From assembly GCA_003313425.1 (NCBI GenBank), contig NHZP01000010.1, positions 248,001 to 312,000 on the forward strand: a DNA stretch of 64,000 nucleotides, read 5' to 3'. Positions 54,332-64,000 of this stretch are shown piece by piece; position 1 is the first letter of the stretch; the number at the start of each line of letters is the position of its first letter. The notes below the pieces were generated by a model, which was not told the DNA's origin, made no database searches, and saw nothing but the letters and a program-made list of their open reading frames with translations. Position numbers and translations under genes: made by a program. Source of the stretch: Pseudopyrenochaeta lycopersici (lineage: Eukaryota; Ascomycota; Dothideomycetes; Pleosporales; Pseudopyrenochaetaceae).

Positions 54332-56539
54332 GCCGGTGAGGTTAAGGACTGTTGATAATTCTTGGTCGATGGGTGACTGCAAAGTGTAATTAATTCTATG
54401 GTATTAACTAGCTTGAAGCATATCACCGCCCAGAAGAGACAACATGTGATGTGAAGGCTCACGACGATTTGCAGATGACGAGCATGCTACCAAAATCGGT
54501 CGTGGAGAGACACGACTGGTTGCATGGGTTGTACCTTCCGCAATATCGTGTTGTGTAACGAGCACCTCGGAAATTGAAATTGATTGTCTCACATTGAATG
54601 TCAGTACACTGGTCCACGCAAGACACGGGACACAGATATAGCAGGCTCGAGGACGGCTGCTTGTTATATCTGCTGTGTTACGTTACGGCTTTGAACGCGT
54701 GGTTAATGACCATGCATGCAGTGAAGTAAGCAGGGATTCGTTCGAGCGCAGCATCGAGGCCTAAAAATCCACCTGCAGAGAAACAGCAAGGCCGACATCC
54801 GGGCCAAGCATCTTGTCATCATTCAACGGATCTGCGAATGGTATCGCTGTGTCCACAAAAGCAAGCGTCTTCCGACTGCGATGTGGAGCCTGGTCTATGG
54901 ATCGACTCCCGGCGTCATCACTGCGTAACCGACGTCGCTCTTCCAAGAACTGCTCTGGTGTAATTCAAGGAGTCGCGATGTCTTTTGCTTGACCATAGTG
55001 GTTCACGATAGCCTTTCCGCTGCAGCTGTGCCGCGGGGCCGCAGTGGGCGCTTCGAGGCTGCTGAGCTGGCAATAATGACGGCTGGTAGTTTCAGGCCGA
55101 AAAGACGGTCCGGTTTGATGGCTTTTCTACGCCTGCGAAGCTTTCTTCCCCCGCTCTTTGCTACCTCGCACAGGTCTTTCATGAAAAGCGATATCGACGA
55201 GGACTGCGACGAGAAACGACAGGCGTCTGCAACAATGATGATTATGCGCAATGCACTTTTATTAGAGGCCTCGGCTCTTTAGCGCGAAATGCCTCGTGGA
55301 TGCCATTCGACTTGTGAGTGGGTCGCTTCTGCTTTGCCGATCGCGTCAGGGCAAGGGGGCTAATAAGCGGGCCGGTGGCTGTCAGTAACCGCGCGCTGAA
55401 CGCTGTCTAGGATGCTGTTGGCGAGCAATGACAGGGGAGAAGATGCACGCAGCGATCTGGTTAACTCCCGAGAACGAGGTTGCGGAATTGGTTGCTCGAT
55501 GCAACTGACCTCATGCGGGGACGACGATGCTGCGACGCCTCCAACCTGACATGGCCGCGTCAGATGAGAGTACAGAAGTCAGTCATGGTTCGTGCCCCTT
55601 TCCAAGCACAACGGGTCCCCCCTCACCCCCGCTGCAGCTGAGACCAATATCCTCATCCAGAGATTGACGGCCCAGGAAATGAGGAGATGGGGACCGGCAC
55701 TTCCCCTACCGAACTTTGTAGCCAACAGCGGCCCATCGTGACATAAGCTCCATAATGCGCGTCGGTTTTGGCGTGTTTGAGATGTGGCTTCCAATAAAAT
55801 CCCCACAGCTTCCATACCGTTTGTTCTTTCCCTCTCTGAGCACAAGAAGGCGCCATGTGGCTGTAGTTCCTGCTCGCCTAGAACAAGTTGACTTTTCTGA
55901 CTCTCGCCCCATCTCGTCTCATCTCATCTTTTCTTCTCTTCTACGCCCAGTTGCACAGCATGCAGCCCTTTTTGGACCCCACTCGATACCGTGTTTCATA
56001 GCATCTATACTCCAGCGATTTGGACGTCGATACTAAGCGCTCAGGCTGCATCCTCTTCAGCTCCATGCCAACATCATCCACAAGCGCCAATTCCACCAAT
56101 CTTGACCCGGAGCAACAGAGGCTCAGACTCCACAACCCAACATTATCTGGCTGCCGGTAACCACCTGCATTAAACAACCAGCATTTGTTCGCCGCAGAAA
56201 TTCGCCGACGCGGTCTGATTCCTCAGGCTTGCATCATCCTTGATCAGCCTCGCCATAATCGTACATGCAAACACAAGGGTCTTGTTTCATCATTCTCCCA
56301 AACGCCTGCTGCCACTTCCAATCACGAATCTGCTCTGCTTGCCTTGCAGCTTTGTTCTCTGACGAGACCAAACAGAAGAGAGGGGCTAAAATATCCAACT
56401 GACCGCTCTGCATGGAGATCTATATTTGACACTCGTGATTCTATGCGACACATCAGAGCAGACCAGGGCTTAGACGCGCACGCGCTTCAGAGTCGACTCT
56501 TTTTGCTGTTATCAGCTTAGCTGACCCGACATCGTGGCC
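54332..56539. other. Long intergenic stretch
   Basis: About 2.2 kb. The last about 800 bp are CT-rich and probably the promoter and leader of the following gene; a 111-codon frame at 56185-56520 ends just before its start and could at most be an upstream frame. Otherwise only short featureless frames; no RNA gene seen. Confidence 0.45.
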
Positions 56540-58594
56540 ATGGACAACACCACGCTCCACACTTTCCTCTTGTATGTTATCCTCTCTGTGCCACTTTCTC
56601 GGGGGCTGTTACTTACTTTCGCTACCAGTCACTGCCCGGCTGCACTTCGCAGTGTTGTCTTGCTTGGATCTTGGGACAACTTTTCGCGGCCATATCCACT
56701 TGAACTTGACGCACGGCGGGGGCGTAACTTCTGGAAAGGCTGCTTCACATTCAGCGACATTATTTGTGACGGAGATTTGAACAAACCCTCTGCCAAAAGA
56801 GACGGCCTTCTCAAGATGGGTGGCACTTATTGGTACTACGTAAGTCAAATAGTACTCTCGAACAGCTCATGTAATGACATCTTTCAGTACAAGGTAGATG
56901 AAGATGAGGAATGCCACAATCCTTCAGAAGAATCGACTACTTTATGTCCTCTTCTGCCCGGCCAGCGCCTCAATGTCCTTGACCTCCCTAGCGATGGGCA
57001 CAGCCGCAGCTATTCTGACATTTCGGACCCATTTACACGGAACCCCAAAGACAGGTATCTCACTCCAGTGCCGCCTGCGCCATTGCAGCTCTCTCCTTCT
57101 CCACAGCTCGGTGCTGCCACCATAAGGCCGCACGTCATGGCTCTGCCTTCACCTTGGGCTCCAAGGTCGGCGACCTACCCTCCAGCCAACGGTCTCCTCT
57201 CTCCCAATGTCGTGCGGCATGCTCGAAGCGCCTCTGCATCGCCTCGTATGCCTTCCACGCCTATTTTCCCAGACTTCAAAGTCTTGAGGGATAAGCTGGC
57301 GTCAAAGCGATCGGTATCTAGAAACCGTAGCTCATCAAAGTCCAAGGAGCTTGAGATTGGGTCCCCCGTACTCATCAGCACAACAAACGAGGAACTCAAA
57401 CTGATTCCATTGTCTGTATATCAATCTCCCCTGCCCTCATCTGTCAGAGAGCCACCTTCCGCAACTACTCTTACATCGCGTCCTGTACCAACGATACGAA
57501 AGGAGTTCTCACCTTTAGCATCGCATCCCGTGGACCCTGATAACGACTCAATCTTCAATTTCGCAGAGCTGCCGGCGATCAAAGAGACTGTCGTGAAGCG
57601 ACGACGATCTCATGTACCATCCACAGTTGTCACAAGCGAATTCAAGTTGGATGGAAGCCGGTGTCGTGCTAACTCGTCGGACACTCGGAGGACAAAGCAC
57701 TATTTGTTTTCTAATGACCCCTGGCTTTCGTCACCGAAGTATCAGCAGGAGTTCGAGGCTCCGGATCGTGTGGTGGAGGATGACACTCCCTCTGCACCTG
57801 TGCTAGAGCGGCCTTCATCTTGGCTTAGGACAGCTGCCGCCACTGAGCGTCCTACTTCGAGCCATGGCGGTGATAATAGCCCAAAAGTGCAACAAGTGCC
57901 GTCCAATAAGGAACTGCCAGAACTTCCTCGGTACCTAACGCCGGCACCATTGTTTGCCTGTATCAGCCCCTCAATCAGCGACACGCTTACCGAGGAGCCT
58001 CAGGAAGAGCTAGAGGAGGACGAAGATACGGAACGTCTGGAAGATTCGAGGATCCAATTCCAAGAGAAATCTCGCAGTCACTTCTCGACCTGGAGCAGCC
58101 ACTCCTTTGCCTACAGTTGCTCAACTTCGGACGACGAAGCCGCGGGGTCACCTACCTTCAGTTCGCTTACCAGCGACTGGAGTGATACAGGCTCACCGCA
58201 AAGGCAGTCAATACTGTATTCGTTCGTCGAAGAGACAGACGACGACAAACGCACACCCACGAGACTTGAACATGACGGAGATATCGAAGACGAAGACGTC
58301 CGCACAGTCTACCTCTCAGCTACACCACCACAACTTGAAGACCTCCGCATATCCACTTTTGGCTCTGATCTTTTCAATCTCGATATCCAACACGCAGATT
58401 CCGCCCCGCGCCGGCAGGCCGCATGTTTCGGTCTTGGCGTCTACACCTTGCCCAATACTGAGACTGCTTCAAAAATTACCATCACTGAGTCAAGCTTACA
58501 AGAACCGGCTTTTAACGTTCAGCGCGAGAGCTCCACAAGTCAGCTTAATGCGCTCATGGATGATTTTGCCTTCCTTGGCGAGTCCGTCATCTAA
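56540..58594 (+). CDS. Glycogen-binding (AMPK-beta/CBM48-like) domain protein with long disordered tail
   Basis: Exons 56540..56571, 56629..56839, 56888..58594 give about 649 residues. Both introns (57 and 48 nt) are stop-free multiples of three, so the raw frame reads through them. Spliced, the N-terminus reads ALRSVVLLGSWDNFSRPYPL, RRGRNFWKGCFTFSDIICDG and GLLKMGGTYWYYYKVDEDEE, the early-set carbohydrate-binding fold of the AMPK beta subunit and related proteins. The remaining 500 residues are Ser/Pro-rich and disordered, with many SPR/SP/TP sites and short acidic clusters. Such proteins are widespread in moulds without a defined role; a link to glycogen or cell-wall sensing is a guess. Start MDNTTLHTF at 56540. 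Confidence 0.85.
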   Translation: MDNTTLHTFLLYVILSVPLSRGLLLTFATSHCPAALRSVVLLGSWDNFSRPYPLELDARRGRNFWKGCFTFSDIICDGDLNKPSAKRDGLLKMGGTYWYYVSQIVLSNSSCNDIFQYKVDEDEECHNPSEESTTLCPLLPGQRLNVLDLPSDGHSRSYSDISDPFTRNPKDRYLTPVPPAPLQLSPSPQLGAATIRPHVMALPSPWAPRSATYPPANGLLSPNVVRHARSASASPRMPSTPIFPDFKVLRDKLASKRSVSRNRSSSKSKELEIGSPVLISTTNEELKLIPLSVYQSPLPSSVREPPSATTLTSRPVPTIRKEFSPLASHPVDPDNDSIFNFAELPAIKETVVKRRRSHVPSTVVTSEFKLDGSRCRANSSDTRRTKHYLFSNDPWLSSPKYQQEFEAPDRVVEDDTPSAPVLERPSSWLRTAAATERPTSSHGGDNSPKVQQVPSNKELPELPRYLTPAPLFACISPSISDTLTEEPQEELEEDEDTERLEDSRIQFQEKSRSHFSTWSSHSFAYSCSTSDDEAAGSPTFSSLTSDWSDTGSPQRQSILYSFVEETDDDKRTPTRLEHDGDIEDEDVRTVYLSATPPQLEDLRISTFGSDLFNLDIQHADSAPRRQAACFGLGVYTLPNTETASKITITESSLQEPAFNVQRESSTSQLNALMDDFAFLGESVI

Positions 58595-59419
58595 ATAAAC
58601 TTCGCGTTGCGTGTCTCCACGTCCGCAACACACATTGTTTCGATATTTACGTTTTTTTTTGCCTCATATTAACGGCCGCTCCTGTTTTAAAATTCCCTGT
58701 ACAGCATCTTTGATTCAGATTCGCTTGTATCTTCATTCTATTCATCATGAGCGTTTCGTTGAGCGGCATCGCTGTGTTACCTACTTTAACGAATTTAGAC
58801 AAGTCGCATACTGGTACAGCATTTGAGAGCAGTTGCGTGGAAAAATTATGAAGGCAACAAATGCATGTGCTTCATCACACAGATTGTATAGTGGAGATAC
58901 CCAGAGACATGAAGAAAGCTATATGATAGCGTCGCAGCATTTTTGCTTAATAGATAGCAGCGTCAAACGTCGCAATGCATATGATTAATGATTTCAAACT
59001 ACTTTCTCGTGCATGCATGAAGTTAAGACGCAATTTATTCCACATGGCAGACAGGATTAGACGGAAGCGAAAAGCAAAATCGTAGAGTGAACAGGGAGAG
59101 TGTCATGTTGAAGGGGACAGAGAGGGTGACGAGGTAGGGAAAAGAGGGGAAATAGACATGAAAGAAGACATCACGTATTTTCTGATAAACTGCGCGAGCA
59201 TGCCGAGGAGATATATAATATTGAACACACTGCTGTCTCGTGATGAGAAGGGAGGAGACTTTTTCATAAACAATAGAATTGAACGGCTGCGAGGCAAATC
59301 TTGCGTAGATCAAAGTAGTAGTCAGGTTTTGTTTAGATTTTGTCTACGCTAACAGTATTCTGGTAATGGCTAACACGTAAGCTACCCACTTGTCTTACTC
59401 TCCAAGGGAATCAGCTTGT
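58595..59419. other. Intergenic, convergent 3' ends
   Basis: About 825 bp of AT-rich sequence between the glycogen-binding-like gene and delta-COP, holding two 3' untranslated regions. A T10 run lies near 58651-58660. No gene seen. Confidence 0.5.
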
Positions 59420-61117
59420 CTATGCGATTTCATACACCTCGGCGACGGACTTGACGTCTTTGGAGAAGCTGATGTCTTGGTTCATGGAAAGCAAGGTTAC
59501 GGATGAGACCTGTTGGATGATTAGTGTACAGAAGGCATAGGGGTTTGAGGTCAGAAAGGTAGTGGCTTACATCGACGTCTACAAAAGGCGTGGTCTTGGC
59601 GAAGCGTACGCGCATAGGGAAGAACTCGGTATCATTATTAGCTTGTGCTTCGAATTCGAAGCTGCCGGAGCTGTTCGCCTCATCTACGGCACCAATGTTC
59701 CACTCGATACTGTCGCCGCTGACCTCGTATACGGCGTCGAAGGAGGAAACATTGGGCTCGTCTGTCTGGTAGGGAATGGTGACTGTGACATCCTTGAGTG
59801 AGTCTCCGCCAGTAAGCTCGTACTCAACGGTGATGTTAAACATGCCGCCCGCGTCCTCTACCCAGACCCGGAAGGTAATTGGCGGGTCCGATACATCATC
59901 AGGCCGTGGGGCAAGCTTCCACTTCATAACACCGATACCCATGTTCGACGGGAAACCTTTGCTCGTGTCCGCCAGCTGGATGACCTTGTCATTTCTGAAC
60001 ACCGTCTTGTCGACCTTGGGATGTGTCATTAACTGCGCGCCGCGAGTGTCTCCAGTTGCGAGGTCGAGCTTGACCTGTGTGAAGGACGGGTCGGTGATCT
60101 TGAGCTGCATCTCGCCCTTGACTTCAAAGGACTTGAGCAGGCCTTCGCGGTCTAGGCGGGCAGAAATTGACTCGTTGGTCGTGATGTGAACAGCCTCGCG
60201 GTCCGTAGAGGTGGACGGGCGAGCGCTTGCGGGAGCGGCGGCAGCAGGCGCAGATGGCTTCGGAGACACGAGTGGTTCTTCCTCCACAGGTAGTCCGCCA
60301 GTGACTTGCTCGTACATGTTGTTTGTCTTGTTCTTCTTGCCAAGCTGCATACCCTTCTTGCCCAGAGCCAGGGGCTTGGTTGTTGCCTTTTTCTTCGCTG
60401 CCTCATAGCTGTCGTAGGTGTCTGTGACATTGGTGGTCGGGACACTGGGGGTAAAGGCAGGATACGAAGGTGAGCGACCCATGCCGCCACCCATTCCTCC
60501 TCCACTGATTCCGCCACCGGCTCGCTGGGACCTTGACATTTCTTTCCGTTGCATTTCGAGCTGCTTCGCCCGGCGCTTGCGCTCCTCACTTGCCTCGAGT
60601 TCCTTGTTTCTCGCAATGATCTCCTGGATCCTCTCCTCATGAGACTCCATGTCCAAGAAGGTCTTGATCTGGCTCATGGTCAAGTTCTCCCGATAGCCCA
60701 ACGTGACAATCTCATCGAATGCGGTGAGCAGCTCAAAGGCATTTTTGAGAATCTCGCGCTCGTCGAGGGACTTGCATATCGAGGACACGACTTGGGCAAA
60801 CAGGTGCAGCGAGTTGATGTCCTGCAGGATATTGGATTGCAGGTTGGTGATCAGCACCATGTAAAGCTCGTCGAGGGGCTGGTAGACGTAGCGCACGTTG
60901 TCCTGTTCGCAGGTGGTGTGCTGAGTTCCGCTGTCGGCGAGCTTGGGGAAAGACGCGAGGAGGGCTTCGATGCGGGAGCGCTGCATTTCGCGGAATTGGC
61001 GCGAGAGCACGGCTTTGCCGCCTCTGGTACATATTGAAGCTGCGAGGACGACCTGGGTGTTTGGGTCAGCCTGTTATTGCACATGAGCCGTGTTGGATTC
61101 GACTGCGTTGGTACCAT
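59420..61117 (-). CDS. RET2: Coatomer subunit delta (delta-COP)
   Basis: Exons 61117..61115, 61052..59571 and 59509..59420 give 524 residues. The first exon is just the ATG, followed at once by a 62-nt intron; exon two opens VVLAASICTRGGKAVLSRQF, the highly conserved delta-COP N-terminus. The longin-like domain continues with EMQRSRIEALLASFPKL and YVYQPLDELYMVLIT; a charged helix and Gly-rich linker follow (RAGGGISGGGMGGGMGRS); the mu-homology domain fills the C-terminal half (FEVKGEMQLKITDPSFTQV, IGVMKWKLAPRPDD). The short last exon supplies VSSVTLLSMNQDISFSKDV and the end VYEIA. The protein is part of the F-subcomplex of the COPI coat, for Golgi-to-ER transport. Confidence 0.96.
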
Positions 61118-61979
61118 TGTGGCTAATGTTCAATTGCCCGTGACTGACCACGTGCAAGCGTCCAGGCTGGGGTTATGTAGGGGCCTTATGGCGGCGTGGA
61201 GGTGAAGCCGAGAGATGGAGGGGATATTATCGCGACTGGAAATTGCAGAGCAACGCAGCCACGGTCCCCAATGTGGAAATGGCGAGGAGAAAATGTCCGT
61301 TCGGGCGAAGAACAAGACGCAAGGAGCGATTTGGGCTTGGAAAATGCTACAGCGGTCCCAGTGAGCTCCTCTCAATACCGTTCCGCCAGTCGCAACACTT
61401 GGAGGTTCCATGTGGACACTTGTACGTCACGTGCAGCTTGCGTTTGCCTAGCGTCGGTTCTGCACTTAAGCAGCTCCCTCCCCTGCCAACAACTCCACCA
61501 CCTTGCAAAAACAGTAAAGACACCCAACACAGACTCCCGCTTGGAGGGCGCTTCTTTCGGACTGTAGACCCTCAACTTCGATTGCTTCACGTGCATTTCC
61601 CATTCTCTTCAAGCTCCTGTCTCCACGTCGGCCAGGATTGCATTCCTCTCCGCCACTTGCCGCTTTCGCAGGTGCACTTACCATTCTTGGCGTGGCACCA
61701 ACGAACCATTCTTTGTCTCATTTCCCGACTCTCGTCAATACTTCTCCCTTTACACATCGAATCCACTGTGAGAAGGCTTACCAGCGCGCGCCATGTGCCT
61801 GTAGCCTCCGAAACCGACACGCCATACTGACCAGAGCGCCTGCGCCTCTCGCCCCACGGTTGGCTCGTTCACCTGTAACTCGTACAGTCGCGACGCGCTC
61901 GACACGCTCCTTCACCTGCGCATCGTGACCAGCAAACGGCCCTGACCAACGCTTACTTCTCCATCACCTTGCACATAAC
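61118..61979. promoter_or_regulatory. Divergent promoter, delta-COP / acidic protein
   Basis: About 860 bp between the two start codons. The right half is CT-rich (cctcccctgcc, cattctcttcaagctcctg) as in many fungal leaders. A 195-codon frame at 61243-61830 falls here but is Ser/Leu/His/Cys-rich without features; it is judged non-coding. Confidence 0.5.
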
Positions 61980-64000
61980 ATGGCCACCACCGCGCACGCT
62001 ATACCCAACCTCGAACTATCGGTTCCTGACGATATGGATTTGCACTCTGATAGTGGTCTCGACTTCGGGGATGGTGATATCGAACTGGATCTGGAGCCTG
62101 CGAATCCCGCTCATCGCCAGGATGATGACGTTTCAATCAATGATGCTGCCTCAGTTAGCGCTTTGGATGCGCCGATCGCACCAGGCGACCAAGACGACTT
62201 CATGGCGGATCACGAGGACTTCATCGAGGAAGACTACGTCTACCAGGACGAGGACATTCAGGTGATACCAGAACAGCCTGCAACAGACCACACTGCTGCA
62301 GTGCAGGCACAGACGCTTGCGCCACCAGACGAAGACTTGCTCGACTATTCCGATGACGAGGGCCAGCAACCCCAGAAGACTCCCTACTCCCCGTCAGAAA
62401 ACGAGCGATCCGGGACACACAATAGTGAAGATGAAGCAGCAACTGCACATCAAGCTAGTAAACAACCGTTTGCGCCCGAGAACAACGAGTCGTCCGTGCA
62501 ACACATCCAACATGACCAGGATTACGAGCAAGACGAGCAAGCCAACCAAGGCGCTGATGTTGAAGGCGCCGATCTTCACAGTCAAGCGAGTAGTCATCAC
62601 GACCATCAGTCAGAAGCTCACCACGAAGAGAATGACCACACAGATGGCGAGGAGGGCGGGGTCCTGCTGCAAGAACATGAAAGCTTTGCTGACGATGATG
62701 AGAATGAGCATAGTGATCATGGCGTCTCCCACGAAGATCACGATGCTACCAACACCGCTGCTGATAATCAAGACCAAGAGCACCAGTCGTCGGACCTACA
62801 ACCCGTTACTGTCAACTATGCGGGTAATGAATTGTGGCTCTTCAAGCAGCACGACCCTGATGAAAGCGGTGACTGGCTTCTCGACGACTTATCACTAGCC
62901 AAATCGAGCATGTCTGATCTTTTTCAAGCATGCCGGGCCTCGCTTGGCGACGACGTGTCGAATGAACACGAGATCGGCTTTCGGTTTGATCATTTGCACA
63001 ACTTGGAGCTCTACGAGGACAACACAGCTTGCGTTGCTGTGTCTCTAGAGCGCTTGGTGAGCCTTTATCATCGCCTCCACGAACAGGACGGCAACAATGA
63101 GCCAGATTCGTTCTATTGTTCGCTCTTATTTCGACCGCGATTTGTGACACTGCTCTCTGATATTGCAAAGTATGCGGATCAGGGGAGCGGCTATTCCGGT
63201 CTCGATGCTGCTGTTGTTGCTGGCGAGACTCACTTTAGCAATGTCTTTTCCAGCGCATCAACTGAGCATGAAGCCACTGATTGGGACGATGGTGAGCAAG
63301 AAGACGCAGAGCATGACGACAGTGGGTCGGCAGATGATGATGATGTGGGTGAAGAGGTTGATCATAGCGACCATAAGAGTCAAGCACAGCAAGCCGCACA
63401 CACTGAGCATCACAGCATAGAAGATCGGGAAGAGTACGATATAGACGTGGTTGAGGGCGCATCTTCTGCAGGTGTGTCCCATCAGGAGCAGGATCCAAGC
63501 CATGTGGTTGATCTTGCGCCCGGTGAGAGTCCCTACGACAATGATACTCACGCAAACCAGCAGCAGGAGACCTTAGTATCTAATTCTCACAGTGAGGAGG
63601 ATGCTGAGTCCGTTGCACGACGCGAGCAGAAGGAAGATGACCTTCTTGATTATAGTGATGATGACGGCCAAGATGACGTTGAGAAAACAGAACAAGCAGA
63701 TGCCAACGAACCGTCACCGTCATCTATTACAGTGCAAGGTGATGAGACTGCAACTGGGGAAGAGAGTGCAGATGCCGAGGTCGTTCCAGGTGAAGATGAC
63801 CACGGCAATGGAAATAACAACGAAGATGATTTCCATGCTGAAGACGAGAACGACACTCAGTTCAACGATCAGCTATTAGATGGCATCGACGACACTGCAC
63901 AGTCGTACCAGAACTATGCCCAAGCCTTCAATCAGGAGGACCCATTCCAGGGTTTCCAGGCGGATGGCGATGCTAACCAAGAATACGCTGGGTTTGAGTA
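61980..64000 (+). CDS. Large acidic nuclear-type protein, cut by window edge
   Basis: From ATG at 61980 the frame stays open to the window end (about 673 residues), with no stop. The protein is extremely rich in Asp, Glu, His, Gln and Ser. A folded island lies near residues 278-420: VTVNYAGNELWLFKQHD, GDWLLDDLSLAKSSMSDLF, IGFRFDHLHNLELYEDN, ACVAVSLERLVSLYHRLHE, YCSLLFRPRFVTLLSDIAKY. The motif DLLDYSDDE occurs near residue 120 and again as DLLDYSDDD near residue 557, each before an acidic run. No signal peptide or membrane segment. I recognise it only as an uncharacterised fungal protein family; acidic low-complexity tails suggest a chromatin or histone-binding role, which is conjecture. Confidence 0.8.
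   Translation, partial: MATTAHAIPNLELSVPDDMDLHSDSGLDFGDGDIELDLEPANPAHRQDDDVSINDAASVSALDAPIAPGDQDDFMADHEDFIEEDYVYQDEDIQVIPEQPATDHTAAVQAQTLAPPDEDLLDYSDDEGQQPQKTPYSPSENERSGTHNSEDEAATAHQASKQPFAPENNESSVQHIQHDQDYEQDEQANQGADVEGADLHSQASSHHDHQSEAHHEENDHTDGEEGGVLLQEHESFADDDENEHSDHGVSHEDHDATNTAADNQDQEHQSSDLQPVTVNYAGNELWLFKQHDPDESGDWLLDDLSLAKSSMSDLFQACRASLGDDVSNEHEIGFRFDHLHNLELYEDNTACVAVSLERLVSLYHRLHEQDGNNEPDSFYCSLLFRPRFVTLLSDIAKYADQGSGYSGLDAAVVAGETHFSNVFSSASTEHEATDWDDGEQEDAEHDDSGSADDDDVGEEVDHSDHKSQAQQAAHTEHHSIEDREEYDIDVVEGASSAGVSHQEQDPSHVVDLAPGESPYDNDTHANQQQETLVSNSHSEEDAESVARREQKEDDLLDYSDDDGQDDVEKTEQADANEPSPSSITVQGDETATGEESADAEVVPGEDDHGNGNNNEDDFHAEDENDTQFNDQLLDGIDDTAQSYQNYAQAFNQEDPFQGFQADGDANQEYAGFE

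Noticed and set aside
61243..61830. 195-codon plus-strand frame upstream of the acidic protein
   Set aside because: Falls in the CT-rich divergent promoter of delta-COP; Leu/Ser/Cys/His-rich product typical of translated CT-rich DNA.

Overview
The window is nuclear DNA of a filamentous ascomycete. Its genes are compact and carry short introns (mostly 46-82 nt, GTRNGT at the 5' side, a CTRAC-like branch site, YAG at the 3' side). Gene content (three Zn2Cys6 regulators, AA9 and GH125 enzymes, PAN3, SMG7/EST1, delta-COP) fits a plant-associated or saprotrophic mould. I infer Dothideomycetes from overall character; no marker proves it. Exon coordinates below come from reading splice sites and checking that reading frames join; they have not been confirmed by RNA.

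Layout. 1-4.5 kb: a sugar-use locus, with an MFS sugar transporter (cut by the left edge) divergent from a Zn2Cys6 factor and followed by a GH35-type/DUF5597 beta-galactosidase-like enzyme. 5.8-10.3 kb: a NirA-like Zn2Cys6 factor and an epoxide-hydrolase-like alpha/beta hydrolase. 11-16 kb: two unrecognised proteins. 16.4-20.8 kb: a ZNF511-like C2H2 protein divergent from an SMG7/EST1-like mRNA-decay or telomerase factor. 21.7-23 kb: adenosine kinase. 23.4-23.6 kb: a tRNA-Thr(UGU) gene. 26-32 kb: a small unknown protein, a FAF2/UBXD8-like ERAD adaptor and PAN3. 33.5-38.7 kb: a Cys-rich protein, tRNA-Asp(GUC) and a four-pass membrane protein. 40-41.8 kb: a sulfotransferase-like P-loop protein with an internal minisatellite. 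42-47 kb: a gene-poor stretch with broken coding remnants. 47.2-54.3 kb: an AA9 LPMO, a small membrane protein, an Upc2-like Zn2Cys6 factor and a secreted GH125 mannosidase. 56.5-64 kb: a glycogen-binding-like protein, delta-COP, and a large acidic protein cut by the right edge.

The most unusual item is the tRNA-Thr(UGU) gene on the minus strand at 23428-23568. Besides an ordinary 11-nt intron after position 37, its D-arm is split by a 58-nt insert. The insert starts GTACGT, has a CTAAC branch-like motif and ends CAG, so it looks like one of this genome's own mRNA introns. Removing both inserts leaves a 72-nt cloverleaf with intact Pol III boxes A and B and a downstream T-run terminator. A spliceosomal-type intron inside a Pol III tRNA gene would be novel or at least very rare, and deserves direct testing.

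Other points of interest: delta-COP has a first exon that is only the ATG; all three Zn2Cys6 genes carry a phase-0 intron at the same place in the zinc cluster; several introns are multiples of three without stops and are therefore invisible to a simple ORF scan.
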